Positions 1-10,159 of a stretch of 10,159 nt of DNA are shown here, piece after piece; the first letter of the stretch is position 1; the number at the start of each line of letters is the position of its first letter. The notes below the pieces were generated by a model. That model did not search any database. It was not told the origin of the DNA and worked only from the letters and a program-made list of their open reading frames with translations. The stretch lies in NCBI GenBank assembly GCA_031400005.1, contig JANNPJ010000713.1:1-10159 (forward strand). The letters are read 5' to 3'. The translations under genes were made by a program, and so were the position numbers. Source of the stretch: JANNPJ01 sp031400005 (lineage in GTDB: Bacteria; Actinomycetota; Actinomycetes; Actinomycetales; Kineosporiaceae).

Positions 1-323
1 TGGTCGAGGTGCACGACGAGACCGAGGTCGACCGCGCGGTCGACGCCGGTGCTCGAGTGATCGGCGTCAATGCCCGTGACCTGCGCACCCTCGAGGTAGA
101 CCGGACGACGTTCGCACGGCTCGCGCCACGGATCCCGAGCGGGATCGTCCGGGTGGCCGAGTCCGGCGTCCGTGGTCCGCACGACGTCCTGGACTATGCC
201 CGCTCCGGTGCCCACGCCGTCCTGGTCGGGGAGAGCCTGGTGACCGGCAAGAACCCCCGCGGTGCGGTCGCGGACCTGGTCGCCGCCGGCTCACACCCCG
301 CGCTGCGGGCCGCTCGTTCATGA
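1..323 (+). CDS. trpC: Indole-3-glycerol phosphate synthase, C-terminal part (5' end outside window)
   Basis: Cytoplasmic enzyme of tryptophan synthesis that closes carboxyphenylamino-deoxyribulose phosphate to indole-3-glycerol phosphate, the substrate of TrpA. Only about the last 106 residues are present, and the reading frame is open to the left edge (first full codon at base 3). These residues cover the last strands of the TIM barrel: VIGVNARDLRTLEVD carries the family's N-x-R substrate-contact strand, RVAESGV is the next strand, and AVLVGESLV is the phosphate-binding strand near the C-terminus. All three are standard for TrpC. The GTG at base 9 lies inside the family's conserved region, so it is not a real start. 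The stop overlaps the trpB start by 4 bases (ATGA), which implies translational coupling within a trp operon. Identification is secure; nothing can be said about the missing N-terminal half. Confidence 0.96.
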   Translation, partial: VEVHDETEVDRAVDAGARVIGVNARDLRTLEVDRTTFARLAPRIPSGIVRVAESGVRGPHDVLDYARSGAHAVLVGESLVTGKNPRGAVADLVAAGSHPALRAARS

Positions 324-1645
324 GTTCGCTTCACGAGACCTCCCGGCCCGGCAAGTCCGACAGCCCGGACTCCACCTCGGGCGGGTCGACGCAACTGCGG
401 GATGTCGTTGGTCCCTACTTCGGTCGCTTCGGCGGTCGGTTTGTTCCGGAGGCGCTGGTCGCTGCCCTGGACGAACTCGAGGCCGCGTTCGCCGCTGCCG
501 TCATCGACCCGGCATTCATTGCCGAACTGGACCACCTGCACCGCACCTACAGCGGTCGACCGAGCATCCTCACCGAGGCCAAGCGGTTCGCCCAGCACGC
601 GGGTGGGGCGCGGATCCTGCTGAAGCGCGAGGACCTGAATCACACCGGCTCGCACAAGATCAACAATGTCCTCGGGCAAGCCCTGCTGACCAAGCGGATG
701 GGCAAGCCGCGGGTGATCGCGGAGACCGGTGCCGGCCAGCATGGGGTCGCCACCGCGACCGCCGCTGCCCTGCTCGACCTCGAGTGCGTGATCTACATGG
801 GCGAGGAAGACACCCGTCGGCAAGCGCTGAACGTGGCCCGGATGCGGTTGCTCGGTGCCGAGGTGATCCCGGTCAGCAGCGGCTCGCGCACGCTCAAAGA
901 TGCGATCAACGAAGCCATGCGGGACTGGGTGACGAACGTCGACACCACCCACTACCTGCTCGGCACCGTGGCCGGTCCGCACCCGTTCCCGACGATGGTT
1001 CGCGAGTTCCACCGGGTGATCGGCGAGGAGGCCCGCGCGCAGGTCCTCGACCTGGCCGGTCGACTGCCCGATGTGGTGGCGGCCTGCGTCGGCGGCGGTT
1101 CTAACGCGATCGGTATCTTCCACGCCTTCCTGGACGACCCGGACGTCGAACTGGTCGGCTTCGAGGCCGGCGGTGACGGGATCGCCACCGGTCGGCATGC
1201 CTCCTCGATCACCGGTGGCCTGCCCGGTGTGCTGCACGGCAACCGCACGTTTGTGTTGCAGGACGAGGACGGCCAGACGATCGAGAGTCACTCGATCTCC
1301 GCCGGTCTGGACTACCCGGGCGTCGGGCCGGAACATTCCTGGCTGCACGACATCGGCCGGGCTCGGTACGAACCGGTCGACGACGCCGAGGCGATGGAGG
1401 CGTTCAAGCTGCTTTGTCGCACCGAGGGGATCATCCCGGCGATTGAGAGTTCGCACGCCCTGGCCGGGGCGCTGCGCGAGGGCCGACGGCTCGGACCCGA
1501 CGGCCTGGTGCTGGTGAACCTGTCCGGGCGCGGGGACAAGGACGTCGACACCGCCGCCCGCTGGTTCGGTCTGGTCTCGGCACCCGATCTGGTGCAGTCC
1601 GAGGCCGAGCGGGTCGCCCTGGTGGATGAGGAGCAGAGCCGGTGA
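320..1645 (+). CDS. trpB: Tryptophan synthase beta chain
   Basis: PLP enzyme that condenses indole, channelled from TrpA, with serine to give tryptophan. It acts in the cytoplasm as an alpha2beta2 complex. The 441-residue product is longer than enteric TrpB (about 397) because of a polar Ser/Gly-rich N-terminal extension of about 27 residues before VVGPYFGRFGGRFVPEAL, as is usual in actinobacteria. Visible motifs are NHTGSHKINN, with the PLP Schiff-base lysine at K113; AETGAGQHG at 134-142, with the catalytic Glu at E135; the PLP-phosphate loop GGGSNA at 258-263; SAGLDYPGVGPEH at 327-339; and SGRGDKD at 402-408. The start is the ATG of an ATGA overlap with trpC. No clear Shine-Dalgarno sequence precedes it, so reinitiation after trpC is the likely mode. 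The 3' end overlaps trpA by 4 bases. This is the TrpB1 type expected next to trpA, not the stand-alone TrpB2 type. No key residue is missing. Confidence 0.98.
   Translation: MSSLHETSRPGKSDSPDSTSGGSTQLRDVVGPYFGRFGGRFVPEALVAALDELEAAFAAAVIDPAFIAELDHLHRTYSGRPSILTEAKRFAQHAGGARILLKREDLNHTGSHKINNVLGQALLTKRMGKPRVIAETGAGQHGVATATAAALLDLECVIYMGEEDTRRQALNVARMRLLGAEVIPVSSGSRTLKDAINEAMRDWVTNVDTTHYLLGTVAGPHPFPTMVREFHRVIGEEARAQVLDLAGRLPDVVAACVGGGSNAIGIFHAFLDDPDVELVGFEAGGDGIATGRHASSITGGLPGVLHGNRTFVLQDEDGQTIESHSISAGLDYPGVGPEHSWLHDIGRARYEPVDDAEAMEAFKLLCRTEGIIPAIESSHALAGALREGRRLGPDGLVLVNLSGRGDKDVDTAARWFGLVSAPDLVQSEAERVALVDEEQSR
1628..1633 (+). promoter_or_regulatory. Ribosome binding site of trpA
   Basis: GAGGAG lies inside the last codons of trpB, 8 bases before the GTG at 1642. 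It supports that GTG as the trpA start and indicates that trpA has its own initiation site in addition to coupling with trpB. Confidence 0.7.
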
Positions 1646-2460
1646 CCGCCTACGGGGTCAGCGACATCCTGGCGACGGCCCGGCGCGAGGGCCGGGCGGC
1701 GCTGATCGGTTATCTGCCGGTCGGTTTCCCCGATCACGACACCTCGGTTGCCGCGATGCAAGCCATGGTCGCGGCCGGTGTCGACATCGTCGAGATCGGG
1801 GTGCCGTACTCGGACCCGCTGATGGACGGCCTGGTGATCCAGCAGGCGGTGGAGGCGGCGCTGCGCGGTGGCGCCCGGCCGCGGCATGCCCTGGATGCGG
1901 CCGAGGCGGTCGCCCGGGTGGGTGCTCCGGCACTGCTGATGTCGTACTGGAACCCGATCGACCGTTACGGCGTCGCCCGGTTGGCCGCGGATCTCGCCAC
2001 CGCCGGTGGGGCCGGGCTGATTACTCCGGACCTGATCCCGGACGAGGCTCAGGAGTGGATCGACGCTTCCGACGCCCACGGGTTGGACCGGGTCTTCCTG
2101 GTCGCACCGAGCTCAACCGACGTCCGGCTGGCCCAAACCGCGCACGCCTGCCGCGGGTTCGTCTACGCGGCCTCGACGATGGGTGTAACCGGGGTTCGAA
2201 GCAGTGTCCCAGAGGCCGCGAAGATCCTGGTCGAGCGGACCCGCGCGGTCACCGACCGGCCGATTTGCGTCGGTCTCGGGGTCTCCACCCCGGAACAGGC
2301 CGCCCAGGTCGCAGGTTTCGCTGACGGCGTGATCGTCGGCTCCGCCTTCGTCCGGGCGCTGGCGGGCGCGCAGAACCCCAATGACGGGGTGCGTGCCGTT
2401 GCCGAACTGGCCGAGGCCCTGTCCGGAGGCGTGCGAGCCGCTGCCTCCGTCGCACACTGA
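1642..2460 (+). CDS. trpA: Tryptophan synthase alpha chain
   Basis: Cleaves indole-3-glycerol phosphate to indole and glyceraldehyde-3-phosphate, and passes indole to TrpB through the intersubunit tunnel. The 272-residue length is typical of this TIM-barrel family. The catalytic pair is visible in VEIGVPYSDPLMDG: E51 and D62 are 11 residues apart, the same spacing as E49 and D60 of the Salmonella enzyme. Other family blocks are SYWNPIDRYGV, ITPDLIPDEA, FLVAPSST, the mobile active-site loop segment STMGVTGVR, and the phosphate-binding strands GLGVSTPEQA and GVIVGSAFVRAL. The GTG start sits in a GTGA overlap with the trpB stop and has a GAGGAG ribosome site. One mild oddity is Leu64 directly after the DG of the catalytic motif, where proline is usual. 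The C-terminus ends in an Ala-rich stretch. The next gene begins 13 bases later, with no terminator between. Confidence 0.97.
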   Translation: MTAYGVSDILATARREGRAALIGYLPVGFPDHDTSVAAMQAMVAAGVDIVEIGVPYSDPLMDGLVIQQAVEAALRGGARPRHALDAAEAVARVGAPALLMSYWNPIDRYGVARLAADLATAGGAGLITPDLIPDEAQEWIDASDAHGLDRVFLVAPSSTDVRLAQTAHACRGFVYAASTMGVTGVRSSVPEAAKILVERTRAVTDRPICVGLGVSTPEQAAQVAGFADGVIVGSAFVRALAGAQNPNDGVRAVAELAEALSGGVRAAASVAH

Positions 2461-2461
2461 T

Positions 2462-2465
2462 GGAG
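2462..2465 (+). promoter_or_regulatory. Ribosome binding site of lgt
   Basis: GGAG lies 8 bases before the ATG at 2474. It fixes the lgt start there. An in-frame GTG upstream at 2381 would add 31 residues that merely read trpA in another frame. Confidence 0.65.
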
Positions 2466-2473
2466 CACACACA

Positions 2474-3640
2474 ATGATTCCCCTGGCCACCATTCCCAGC
2501 CCGGCTCAGGGTGTCTGGCACCTCGGGCCGGTTCCGTTGCGGGCCTATGCGTTGTGCATCCTGCTCGGAATCGCGGTCGCCATCTACGTCGGCCAGCGGC
2601 GCTGGAAGGCCCGCGGCGGTGATCCGGTCGTGGTGATGGACGTCGCCACCTGGGCGGTCCCGTTCGGCGTCCTCGGTGGCCGGATTTACCACGTGATCAC
2701 CTCGCCGGAGGCGTACTTCGGCAAGGGCGGCGACCCGATCAAGGCGCTCTACATCTGGGAGGGCGGCCTGGGGATCTGGGGCGCTGTCCTGCTCGGTGGG
2801 GTGGGTGCCTGGATCGGCTGCCGGCGCAGCGGGGTCAAGCTGGCGCCGTTCGCCGATGCAGTCGCGCCGGGTGTTGTCCTGGCGCAGGCGATCGGCCGGG
2901 TAGGTAACTGGTTCAACAACGAGCTCTACGGCCGGGCCACCGACGTCCCCTGGGGCCTGCAGATCCATCAGTGGGACAGCGTGGCTGGTGAAGCAGTCAA
3001 GGACAGTGCGGGTAATCCGGTCGTCCTCGGCACGTTCCACCCGGCCTTTCTCTACGAATCGGTCTGGGATGTCGTGACCGCGGCCATCCTGGTGATCGCT
3101 GACCGTCGGTGGCGGCTCGGTCACGGCCGGGTGTTCGCGCTCTACGTTGCCGTCTATTCGATCGGCCGGGGTTGGATCGAGACCTTGCGGATCGACGATG
3201 CGAACCTCATCCTGGGGCTGAGGCTCAATGTGTGGACGTCGATCGTCGTCTTCATCGGCGGCCTCACCTATCTGATCGTCTCGGCCAAGCTTCGGCCCGG
3301 CCGGGAGACCGAACTCGCACTCACCAGGACAACCGAGAGCACCTCGCCTGAAACGTCAGCCGAGACCTCGATCCTGGCGGACGGTTCACCGGCGGACGAC
3401 GGCGACAAGTTCAAGGACGCCACGGTGGACGCCAAGGACAAAGGCAGCACGGTCGACAAAGGCGCTGTCGACAAGGACGGGGTCGACAAAGCCGGCGTCG
3501 ACAAACCTGGCGTCGACAAGGACGGCACAGCTGACGACAAGGTCAAGGACGACAAGGTCACGGCTGGCAAGGTCGAGGTCATCGGCAATGCGGACAAGAT
3601 TGGCGCGAAGCAAAGCTCCACCGACAACCCGGATCGATGA
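2474..3640 (+). CDS. lgt: Phosphatidylglycerol-prolipoprotein diacylglyceryl transferase
   Basis: Integral membrane enzyme that moves a diacylglyceryl group from phosphatidylglycerol to the lipobox cysteine of prolipoproteins, before signal peptidase II acts. The product has 388 residues. The core (about 1-272) shows the expected hydrophobic segments, for example around 24-40, 56-70, 98-115, 125-140, 197-209, 218-231 and 253-271. It carries the Lgt signature GRVGNWFNNELYG at 141-153, then HPAFLYES at 189-196 and GRGWIETLRIDD at 231-242, which contains the conserved arginine that is essential in E. coli Lgt (R239 there). The segment GGLGIWGA has Trp102 where the E. coli enzyme has the histidine of SFHGG; as I recall this is common in actinobacterial Lgt. 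Residues from about 275 on form a charged, hydrophilic tail rich in Thr, Ser, Asp and Lys, predicted disordered, with five VDKxG repeats. Long variable tails are known on mycobacterial Lgt. The 13-base gap after trpA suggests co-transcription with trpCBA. Confidence 0.96.
   Translation: MIPLATIPSPAQGVWHLGPVPLRAYALCILLGIAVAIYVGQRRWKARGGDPVVVMDVATWAVPFGVLGGRIYHVITSPEAYFGKGGDPIKALYIWEGGLGIWGAVLLGGVGAWIGCRRSGVKLAPFADAVAPGVVLAQAIGRVGNWFNNELYGRATDVPWGLQIHQWDSVAGEAVKDSAGNPVVLGTFHPAFLYESVWDVVTAAILVIADRRWRLGHGRVFALYVAVYSIGRGWIETLRIDDANLILGLRLNVWTSIVVFIGGLTYLIVSAKLRPGRETELALTRTTESTSPETSAETSILADGSPADDGDKFKDATVDAKDKGSTVDKGAVDKDGVDKAGVDKPGVDKDGTADDKVKDDKVTAGKVEVIGNADKIGAKQSSTDNPDR
3452..3526 (+). repeat. 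15-bp tandem repeat (5 copies) encoding VDKxG units in the Lgt tail
   Basis: Five consecutive 15-base units each begin GTCGACAAR and differ only in the last six bases. In frame they encode VDKGA, VDKDG, VDKAG, VDKPG and VDKDG, Lgt residues 327-351. Degenerate relatives (DDKVK, DDKVT, AGKVE) continue to about 3576. The near-identity at the DNA level, including wobble positions, points to recent expansion by replication slippage within a disordered tail. Copy number is likely to vary between strains. Confidence 0.9.
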
Positions 3641-3644
3641 CCAG

Positions 3645-3689
3645 GCCGATCGTCATCGGCAGGCCGAACGCTGAGCCCCATCCGGGCTC
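3645..3689 (+). terminator. Two tandem hairpins after lgt, possible terminator of the trp-lgt transcript
   Basis: The first hairpin begins 4 bases after the lgt stop: GCCGAT (3645-3650), loop CGTC, ATCGGC (3655-3660). The second is GAGCCC (3673-3678), loop CATCC, GGGCTC (3684-3689). Both stems are perfect 6-mers with short loops. Neither is followed by a T-run, so this would be a stem-only terminator of the kind proposed for high-GC actinobacteria, or a 3'-end stabiliser. The placement supports it; termination itself is inferred. Confidence 0.45.
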
Positions 3690-3743
3690 GTCGGTGGACA
3701 AATCGAACCCATGAACTGGGCGCAAAAATTGCATGATCTCTGC

Positions 3744-3788
3744 GTTTCATAAAGGTTTCGGAACAGAACACCGACCCGTTACAGTGAC
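3744..3788 (+). promoter_or_regulatory. Putative gltB promoter with GlnR-like half-sites
   Basis: This is the AT-richer core of the lgt-gltB spacer. A TANNNT-type -10 hexamer, TACAGT, lies at 3780-3785; no good -35 is visible, only TTCGGA-like sequence at about 3757. Two GTTTC pentamers at 3744-3748 and 3755-3759 are spaced exactly 11 bp apart, reading GAAAC-N6-GAAAC on the minus strand. GTTAC (3778-3782) and GTGAC (3784-3788) follow. GTnAC and GAAAC half-sites with N6 spacing are the known components of GlnR boxes in actinobacteria, and glutamate synthase is a plausible GlnR target. The GTnAC elements are not in perfect 11-bp phase with the GAAAC pair, so the match is partial. A start site near 3792 would give a leader of about 130 bases. 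Confidence 0.35.
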
Positions 3789-3833
3789 CGCATCACCACG
3801 AGGGCCAGCGGCGTCCCACGCGGCCGCAATACC

Positions 3834-3893
3834 GTGCCGCCGACCTCCTCACTGACGCCTTTCCAGTCTCGAGGTCGGGCACCTTCTTTTTCT
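3834..3893 (+). terminator. Attenuator-like hairpin with T-run in the gltB leader
   Basis: GTGCC (3834-3838) plus CGACCTC (3841-3847) pairs with GAGGTCG plus GGCAC (3871-3882). This gives 12 base pairs with a 2-base bulge (3839-3840) and a 23-base loop that can form a small inner ACTG/CAGT stem. The run CTTCTTTTTCT (3883-3893) follows directly, giving the shape of an intrinsic terminator, and it ends about 27 bases before the gltB start. The upstream stretch 3809-3820 can form a rival hairpin (CGGCG with CGCCG at 3838-3842, CACG with CGTG at 3833-3836) that would occupy the left arm. This is the arrangement of a leader attenuator. Function is inferred; the pairing is seen directly. Confidence 0.45.
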
Positions 3894-3920
3894 GAGCCCT
3901 GCGACCACGAGGTGCCCCCC

Positions 3921-8478
<4,558 letters not shown>

Positions 8479-8486
<8 letters not shown>

Positions 8487-9936
8487 CCCCAAGGGTTTTC
8501 TCACCAACCGCAACCGGGAACTGCCGCCCCGCCGACCGGTGCCGATCCGGTTGATGGACTGGCGTGAGGTCTACGAGCCGACCGAGGAAGAGATGTTGCG
8601 CCGGCAAGCCGGTCGCTGCATGGACTGCGGAATTCCCTTCTGCCACAACGGTTGTCCACTGGGGAACTTGATCCCGGAATGGAACGATCTGGCCTGGCGC
8701 GGGGATTGGGAGGAGGCGATCGAGCGGCTGCACGCCACGAACAACTTCCCCGAGTTCACCGGCAAGCTCTGCCCGGCGCCGTGCGAGACCGCCTGCGTGC
8801 TCGGGATCAACCAGCCCGCCGTGACGATCAAACTGGTCGAGGCGACGGTGATCGAAAGAGCCTTCGATGACGGCCTGGTGACGCCGATGCCGCCGGACCG
8901 GCTCACCGGCAAGACCGTCGCGGTCGTCGGCTCCGGGCCGGCTGGTCTGGCCGCAGCGCAGCAGCTGACCCGGGCCGGGCACACGGTGGCGGTGTACGAG
9001 CGGGCCGATCGGATCGGTGGCCTGCTCCGGTACGGCATCCCCGAATTCAAGATGGAAAAGCACATTCTCGACCGCCGGCTGGCGCAGATGGAGGCCGAAG
9101 GCACCCGGTTCCGACCCGGGCGCGACGTCGGCGGCAAGCTCACCGGCCAGCAGTTGCGAGACCGGTACGACGCGGTGATCCTCGCGGTCGGCGCGACCGC
9201 GGCCCGGGATCTGCCGATGCCCGGTCGAGATCTGAACGGGATCATGCAGGCGATGGAGTACCTGCCGCCAGCCAACCGGGTGGCGCTCGGCGAAACCGTC
9301 GAGAACCAGGTCGTTGCGACTGGGCTGGACGTCGTCATCCTGGGTGGCGGTGACACCGGCGCCGACTGCCTCGGCACGGCGCTGCGGCAGGGCGCGAAAT
9401 CGGTGACCCAGCTGGAGATCATGCCTCGCCCCAGCGAGGAGCGGCCCTCGACGCAGCCGTGGCCGACGTACCCGATGACGTACAAGGTGTCGTCCGCCCA
9501 CGAAGAGGGCGGCGAGCGGGTTTACGCGGTCAGCACGCAGGAGTTCGTGGACGACGGTGACGGCTCGGTAGCCGCCCTGCGGTTGGTCGAGGTGGAGTTC
9601 ACCGACGGGCGGTTCGCCCCGGTCGAGGGTAGCGAGCGGGATCTCCCTGCTCAGCTGGTGCTGCTGGCGATGGGCTTCACCGGTCCGGAGAAGGGTCCGC
9701 TGCTGGAACAGCTCGCGGTGAAGCTGGATGCGCGCGGCAACGTCGCCCGCGACGACCAGTACATGAGCAGCGTGCCCGGGGTTTTCGTCGCCGGGGACGC
9801 CGGTCGTGGCCAGTCGCTGATCGTCTGGGCGATCGCCGAGGGCCGCTCCTGTGCGGCCGGGGTGGACACCTGGCTGTCCGGCAGCACCACGCTGCCGACC
9901 GCCATCCCGCCGACGGCTCGCCCGCTCACGGTCTGA
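8479..9936 (+). CDS. gltD: Glutamate synthase [NADPH] small (beta) subunit
   Basis: Flavoprotein subunit that takes electrons from NADPH on FAD and passes them through [4Fe-4S] clusters to the FMN of GltB. The 485-residue length is normal. The N-terminal ferredoxin-like part has two cysteine groups: C47, C50, C55, C59 in RCMDCGIPFCHNGC, and C98, C102, C106 in CPAPCETAC. FAD binding is shown by VVGSGPAG (149-156) and the following ERADRIGGLLRYGIPEFK. The second Rossmann motif VVILGGGDTGADC (285-297) fits NADPH binding. GVFVAGDAGRGQSLIVWAI (434-452) is the C-terminal FAD contact. The ATG start has a GGAGG site and overlaps the gltB stop by 8 bases, which suits equimolar synthesis of the two subunits. 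Related oxidoreductases (the PreT and sulfide dehydrogenase type) share this fold, but adjacency to gltB settles the identity. The last base of the stop codon is also the first base of the terminal inverted repeat. Confidence 0.98.
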
Positions 9937-10021
9937 GCGCTCAGCGTCTGAGGGCCCTACCACGGCACCCATTCGGCGCAAGGGAGTGGGAGGTGGCGCA
10001 TCCCACCCCCTGCGACCAACT
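9934..10021 (+). other. gltD-pyk spacer with several short dyads, terminator uncertain
   Basis: The native spacer is about 96 bases long. It contains the palindrome TGAGCGCTCA (9934-9943) across the gltD stop, a 5-bp hairpin CTCAG-CGT-CTGAG (9940-9952), the palindrome AGGGCCCT (9951-9958), and a 6-bp stem GTGGGA (9986-9991) with TCCCAC (10001-10006). None has a T-run. One or more may end gltBD transcription or bind a regulator, but in DNA this GC-rich, short dyads arise easily by chance. Confidence 0.25.
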
Positions 10022-10032
10022 ACGCTCGGGTT
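10021..10032 (+). promoter_or_regulatory. Putative leaderless promoter (-10) of pyk
   Basis: TACGCT (10021-10026) fits the actinobacterial -10 pattern TANNNT and lies 6 bases before the ATG at 10033. Transcription would then start at or next to the A of the start codon. No Shine-Dalgarno sequence precedes that ATG, which is consistent with a leaderless mRNA, common in actinobacteria. No convincing -35 element is visible. Confidence 0.4.
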
Positions 10033-10159
10033 ATGCGTCGCGCAAAAATGGTCTGCACCATGGGCCCCTCCACAGTTGGTCGCAGGGGGTGGGATGCGCC
10101 ACCTCCCACTCCCTTGCGCCGAATGGGTGCCGTGGTAGGGCCCTCAGACGCTGAGCGCT
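10033..10159 (+). CDS. pyk: Pyruvate kinase, N-terminal fragment joined to inverted-repeat sequence
   Basis: The first 14 codons give MRRAKMVCTMGPST, which matches the start of actinobacterial pyruvate kinases (MRRAKIVCTLGPAT type; K/R-x-K-I-V-C-T-x-G-P is the family's opening strand). Pyruvate kinase makes pyruvate and ATP from phosphoenolpyruvate in glycolysis. From base 10074 on, the sequence is the inverted copy of the gltD-pyk spacer. The frame stays open to the window edge, but the residues (VGRRGWDAPPP and onward) bear no resemblance to the expected helix and the MDVARLNxSHG region. So only 10033-10073 is credible as gene sequence. The cut is probably not a real mutation. Identification rests on a short but distinctive motif plus location: a pyk gene also lies shortly downstream of trpCBA-lgt in mycobacteria. 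Confidence 0.7.
   Translation, partial: MRRAKMVCTMGPSTVGRRGWDAPPPTPLRRMGAVVGPSDAER

Larger units (their letters stand above)
9936..10159. repeat. Perfect 86-bp inverted repeat around a 52-base loop, running to the window edge
   Basis: Bases 9936-10021 are the exact reverse complement of 10074-10159, with no mismatch in 86. The loop 10022-10073 holds the pyk start. The left arm is the natural continuation from gltD to pyk, while the right arm sits where pyk coding sequence should continue. The repeat ends only because the window does, so its true length may be greater and extend into an inverted copy of gltD. There are no transposase, terminal-repeat or target-duplication features. A fold-back chimera or contig-end assembly artefact is the most likely cause; a real inverted duplication is the alternative. 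Confidence 0.97.

Noticed and set aside
194..1456. Minus-strand open frame of 420 codons opposite trpC and trpB
   Set aside because: It is a mirror of trpB codon bias and has no recognisable domain or ribosome site.
3784..3855. Possible 23-codon leader peptide ending inside the attenuator loop
   Set aside because: There is no ribosome site, the GTG overlaps the presumed -10 region, and there is no run of Glu or Gln codons that would make it a sensor.
3834..3920. GTG start that would lengthen GltB by 29 residues
   Set aside because: The added residues are translated from the leader hairpin and its T-run and do not resemble a GltB propeptide. The ATG at 3921 gives the usual short propeptide before the nucleophile cysteine.
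9851..10138. 95-codon open frame across the gltD end and the spacer
   Set aside because: It overlaps gltD out of frame, continues through both repeat arms, is Arg/Pro-rich, and has no ribosome site.
9936..10159. Terminal inverted repeat read as a transposon, MITE, telomere hairpin or terminator
   Set aside because: The arms are far too long and perfect for an intrinsic terminator. The loop holds native pyk DNA and not cargo, no target duplication is visible, and a chromosome end within a core operon region is implausible.

Overview
This window is ordinary core-metabolism DNA from a high-GC Gram-positive bacterium of the class Actinomycetes. The evidence is the strong G/C preference at third codon positions, the 4-base stop/start overlaps, the actinobacterial style of the TrpB N-terminus and Lgt C-terminus, and the gene order trpC-trpB-trpA-lgt followed by gltB-gltD and the first codons of pyk. 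Order or genus cannot be assigned from the sequence alone. All genes are on the + strand.

Layout: (1) 1-2460, the 3' end of trpC, complete trpB and complete trpA, joined by ATGA and GTGA overlaps; these make the last steps of tryptophan synthesis. (2) 2474-3640, lgt, the membrane enzyme that lipidates prolipoproteins, 13 bases after trpA and so probably in the same transcript. Its tail is a low-complexity, Lys/Asp-rich segment built partly on a 15-bp tandem repeat. (3) 3641-3920, a 280-base non-coding region. It holds two hairpins just after lgt, an AT-richer putative promoter with GAAAC-type direct repeats that resemble a GlnR (nitrogen regulator) site, and a strong hairpin plus T-run that looks like a transcription attenuator in the gltB leader. 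(4) 3921-9936, gltB and gltD, the two subunits of NADPH-dependent glutamate synthase, overlapping by 8 bases. (5) 9937-10159, a short spacer, then a start codon and 14 codons that match the N-terminus of pyruvate kinase, in a leaderless-promoter arrangement.

The most anomalous feature is at the right edge. The sequence folds back on itself there: 9936-10021 is repeated perfectly in inverse orientation as 10074-10159 (86 of 86 bases), around a 52-base loop carrying the pyk start. The right arm replaces what should be pyk coding sequence and runs to the very end of the window. The simplest reading is a fold-back (snap-back) chimera at a contig end, not a biological element, though a real inverted duplication cannot be excluded from sequence alone.

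I see no mobile element, CRISPR array, RNA gene or novel gene cassette. The best candidate for undescribed biology is the gltB leader (attenuator-like hairpin, competing upstream hairpin and possible GlnR half-sites).
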